Assembly: GCA_963920665.1 (NCBI GenBank)
Contig: OY987272.1
Coordinates: forward strand, 3,973,001-4,037,000
Source: Straminergon stramineum
Taxonomy: Eukaryota; Streptophyta; Bryopsida; Hypnales; Calliergonaceae
Reading direction: 5' to 3'
Length of the DNA: 64,000 nucleotides
The notes beneath the pieces were generated by a model. The model was not told the origin of the DNA and did no database searches. It worked only from the letters and a program-made list of their open reading frames with translations. Positions 60,561-64,000 of the stretch are shown here, in pieces. The number at the start of each line of letters is the position of its first letter. Position 1 is the first letter of the stretch. Made by a program: the position numbers and the translations under genes.

Positions 60561-61059
60561 TCTATTTGAAAAGTTTGTCATAAAATAATGAGATTTGAAC
60601 TATATTAGGTTGAGTTAGTGGCTACAATCAAGATCTTGGGTGATGGCAATAGAGTGATTGGTGACTATAATAGGAACTTCTCCCTTTTTAGTGTGAATTC
60701 CATTATAGGAAGCAACTTTTTTAGGCCCACTTATTGTGGTCATGTTAAAAAATATTGGAACTACTTTAGGTGAGTAAGAGCATCTCATGCACCCTTCTTG
60801 GTTTGAGCCTGCTACACAAATTTCCAAGGGGAGAGTGGTGGAGTCAGGAACCCAGTAGTGAGGTGGGGCTAGAAAAATCTCTTGTGGCTTGAAGCAAGAA
60901 GGCCGGCAAAGGACTTTTTTAGCATTAGTTGGTGGGTGATTAAAAGGCACCGTGTCATGAGAAAATTTCTACAAAGAGACACATCCTTCACAAGTTGTCG
61001 TCTGGCAATCTCCTCCCAAATCCTAATTTTTAATCTAAATTCTGAAAAATCTAAGAATC
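60561..61059. other. Intergenic, no gene recognised
   Basis: About 60615-60950 reads open on the minus strand for 111 codons, but the product has no recognisable motif. Not called as a gene. Confidence 0.35.
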
Positions 61060-61860
61060 TCCCATGATCACATAGTACAACATAGTATAAAAATGTACAA
61101 ATTTGAAGAAAATTTTACCCCTCCACTAGAGAGTTGTAAGAGATTCTATACAATGTGACTATTTGACTGATGCCTAGAAGGGGCATTAATCACAATTGAA
61201 GAAATCTTCTACAATTCTACCTCTTGATTCAAAAAATCACCTAAGACATTTCCAAAAGTTGTAATAAATCCTAAAAAAGCATATCAACATAGGAAATTGG
61301 ACCTATCAACTCTAATTTTATTTATTTTGGGGTTAAAAATTAAAACAACCAAAAAATTGCAAAAATTTCTAATAGTGTCCAATGATTCCACAAATTTTCA
61401 AGTAGGTGCCTTAAATAGTGTAGAACATGTATACAAATTTTAAATAAATTTCCCCTGCCCAAGCAAAAGTTGTGGCAAATTTAGTTACAATTGAGAAAAT
61501 CTCCTAAAACACTTGCCTTTTGTATTCAAAAATTGTCTAGAAACTCCCCAATAGTTGCATCAAATCCTAAACAAGCATATTAACAAATGAAATTGGATAC
61601 AACAATTCCAATTTATTAATTTTGGATTAGAGGTTAAAACAATCAGAAAATTGCAAAAAATTCTAGAAGTGCCCAATGCTCCTACAAATTTGCACCCAAA
61701 TGTCTTCTATTGTGTAAAAATATATATAAATTCTAAAAATATTTAACCCTCCTTCATTTAAGAATTATAGAGGATTTTGTGCATTGTGACTAATGTGACT
61801 AATGAGTTTGGAGGGCATTAGTCACATTAGTCAAAATGTACTAAGTCTTCTACATCATTT
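61060..61860. repeat. Diverged tandem repeat, unit about 298 bases
   Basis: AAATCCTAAAAAAGCATATCAAC at 61266 and AAATCCTAAACAAGCATATTAAC at 61562 mark the period. Further paired words are GAAATTGGAYMYA, TTAAAACAA.CA.AAAATTGCAAAAA, and the GTGACTA..TGACT/GGCATTA.TCAC region near 61160 and 61790. About two and a half units are visible. No coding sequence. Confidence 0.75.
61787..61833. repeat. Perfect 18-bp hairpin with 11-base loop
   Basis: TGACTAATGTGACTAATG at 61787-61804 and CATTAGTCACATTAGTCA at 61816-61833 are exact inverted matches. Each arm also contains a TGACTAATG repeat. A decayed version lies about 630 bases upstream within the tandem array. Confidence 0.9.
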
Positions 61861-62870
61861 ACCTCTTGATTTATAGAATTGTCTTATTCATAATACTTAT
61901 ATCTTCATTCACAAGGAAATACTCATTCTTGGTTGTAACCCTAGGGAAAACACATAAGCTACTTATTTGCCATGCATCATAAAATATAGGAATTTGGGAA
62001 TTCATATAGGCAATTAGAGGCCCCAAATTAGGGCAAAGTGGTGTAGAAAATAGATTAATCAAGCACAAAATAGGAGGGGGGTTGTTAACATGCACCTTTA
62101 GGAAAAAACTTGGAGACTCCAAGAAGACAATTGAGAAGGGTGGTTCACACCAACCCACAAATATGACTATGGCTTTTGAATTGACGTTGTCATCACCACA
62201 ATGACCTTAGACTTGTCAAAACACAGAATTCAATGACAACAAGGGGCCATAAAGGTCCTCCCTATAAATTGAACTTCTACCAAGGTCAAGGCCAATTCTA
62301 GAGTCCCCTTGCCTCTACATCTCCAACTACAGTAATATTAGGGATTGAATTTCACTTGGCTGCTCTGACTATCTCAAAAATTAGTTGGCAGGGTTTTTTT
62401 ACCAAAATGCAAGAGATGCTCTAAGATGGCCATTGTAGAGGTAGACTAAAAACTCTTTGGGGCCAATTGGGCATCACACTTCAAAAATTCATAACAAATT
62501 CATACTTAGTCAAAAAAAAATTTAATTACTCTCTACATTTCTAACATTTGCCTTTCTATGGATTTTTTTTGTTTTTAAATTTTTAACAATGCCAATAGGG
62601 CAAACTAGTCAATTTGCATGTCATTGTTGGTTTACCTTATTAGGGGAGGAATTAGTATTATACTATTACCAACAAAATTCGTGTCACAAAAATATTTTTT
62701 TATTTCTTATTTTTTTAGATATTGATTTAATACAATAATATTTCAACTTACACTAATTCAAAATAGTTTGACATGAGTAAGTGAATGTCAAACATATTGA
62801 TAGGACATATTCATGTATACTAAATTATCCTATTAGTACATGTGATACCAAGTAACTTACCACCAAAGTT
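61861..62870. other. Intergenic, no gene recognised
   Basis: A 95-codon minus-strand frame at 61871-62158 is open but not recognised and lacks known domain motifs. The rest is AT-rich. No RNA gene seen. Confidence 0.35.
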
Positions 62871-62871
62871 A

Positions 62872-62921
<50 letters not shown>
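62872..62921. repeat. (TA)n microsatellite
   Basis: Uninterrupted TA dinucleotide run. It creates an apparent Tyr-Ile repeat frame that is an artefact. Confidence 0.95.
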
Positions 62922-62923
<2 letters not shown>

Positions 62924-64000
62924 TAACTTACATTGAAACATTATTTCATTGTTGTAATTTCCACAAAATAAAATCCAGTGACACTGATTTTGTAGGTGAC
63001 ACTAAATTTATACCCTCACGAATAGGAAAAATCAGTGTAGTAGTCTGGCAGCCCGCACCCTCACATTTTGGAGGTTGGTATTGGTTCCTGATCTAAGGTA
63101 AGAGGGTCCTGCATTGACCCTTCAGTTGAATTAGTTGAATGTGCTGTGATAATCTGAGTTGACTCCATGATGGGCGTGTTAGACCTCACAATTCCTGCTT
63201 CGTGATTTTGTTACCCAATTGAACTTAACGTGATTCTTCTGTCTTCAAAGTACTTGCCTCCTTGAAGTCAGAGTTATGGAACGCAATTCTGAAATTGCTG
63301 GTCTTCATCTGCACGCCAACTTGGAACCCTCCAATCACTGCAAATTTTATATTCAAGATTCTTTAGTTCCAAAAAAGTTCTCTCCAGAATAGAATAACTT
63401 ACTATGTAAGTTAACCTAGAATGGTTTGCATCTGTCGATTACACATGATAAGGCAGCACTGCAAGGACAAAGGCAGAGAGACCTGACTATTTTAATGACT
63501 CATAGTCAATCCCTGCATATTATATTAGTCATTCATTGCTGATTACAGTATCCTCTTTCTCACAGCTCACAAAACGCGTTTCCATTTGTCCGCAGAGATG
63601 GCAGAATCTGAAGGCAAAGATTAACGCTCCGGAGAGAATTTCCTGCCTGTATGCTAAGTTTGAGTTTCAACTGGTTTGCATTGGGCTTACCGGTGAGTGG
63701 CATGGTTAAATATCCTGAAGAAGAGTGTAATGTAATGCAAGTGTTGAACGTAGTGCCAACACCGAGATGATTGCACCAGAGTTACTCTGCTCCAATTGTT
63801 GCAAAGTCCGTTACACAACCGGATATGGTCAAGGAAATGTGAACGCAGGTTAGAGTTGTCGCCTAGGTCCTTGGGTCCTACACTCCAATTCCTGTGCCGG
63901 GCCTGGGAGTGTACTCTCTTTCATTTCCCCCACCCCACCCCCCACCCCACCAAAATAAAGATAAAAAGATGTGAAAATAGCTACTACTCATCATTGATTC
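62922..64000. other. Window end, mixed composition, no gene recognised
   Basis: Composition rises from about 63000. An acceptor-like TTTTGTAG at 62988-62995 and a donor-like AAGGTAAG at 63094-63101 bracket about 100 bases that could be an exon, but the translation is not recognised. A run of CCCCACC units lies near 63930-63950. It may be the start of a gene beyond the window. Confidence 0.3.

Noticed and set aside
61871..62158. Minus-strand frame as a retrotransposon gag or zinc-knuckle protein
   Set aside because: No CCHC knuckle or other diagnostic residues are present.
62842..63096. Frame with a Tyr-Ile repeat
   Set aside because: Produced by the TA dinucleotide run; the rest of the frame is not recognised.
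1..64000. tRNA or rRNA genes
   Set aside because: I looked for A and B box pairs with cloverleaf arms and for rRNA-like segments and found none that held up by eye. A tRNAscan run would be decisive.

Overview
This is nuclear DNA of a land plant. The genes have many short introns with GT..AG borders, two products carry plastid-targeting leaders (a starch branching enzyme and a polyprenyl diphosphate synthase), and a TOM2A-type tetraspanin is present. Spaces between genes are AT-rich and full of transposon relics. The unusual kinase family (DFE in place of DFG) and the DNA-transposon-rich background suggest a non-seed plant (moss, liverwort, lycophyte or fern). That is an inference; no sequence here fixes the species.

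Layout. 1-3.4 kb: AT-rich repeats. 3.4-13.8 kb: class B (type I) starch branching enzyme, 14 coding exons reconstructed, + strand. 13.8-16.9 kb: relics. 17.3-18.6 kb: protein kinase copy 1, - strand. 18.9-29.4 kb: repeats and miniature transposons, with a GC-richer unassigned block at 19.5-21.9 kb. 29.45-31.75 kb: a mosaic of broken gene pieces (kinase tail, tetraspanin 3' half, fragment of the branching-enzyme intron 1). 33.8-35.1 kb: kinase copy 2, + strand, so copies 1 and 2 form an inverted pair. 38.6-41.4 kb: intact tetraspanin gene, six exons, - strand. 43.27-48.25 kb: a full-length piggyBac-type element with TTAA target duplication and a transposase that keeps all three catalytic aspartates. 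48.8-53.4 kb: a decayed hAT transposase whose BED-like N-terminal part and catalytic part are separated by about 2.2 kb packed with an 11-base symmetric motif. 56.7-59.5 kb: plastid solanesyl-type polyprenyl diphosphate synthase, six exons, - strand. 60.2-64 kb: two tandem repeat arrays, a perfect hairpin and a TA microsatellite.

The host genes do not form a pathway: one makes branched starch, one makes the side chain of plastoquinone or related quinones, one is a membrane tetraspanin and two are kinases. The more connected story is transposition. The piggyBac-type element shares about 200 bases at each end with a 577-bp miniature element at 21.95 kb, and a second, more distant TTAA-flanked miniature lies at 26.5 kb. 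At least six other inverted-repeat families are visible. No LTR retrotransposon gag/pol reading frame was recognised.

The best candidates for something undescribed are the plant piggyBac family with its miniatures, and the symmetric-motif array at 49.49-51.68 kb.
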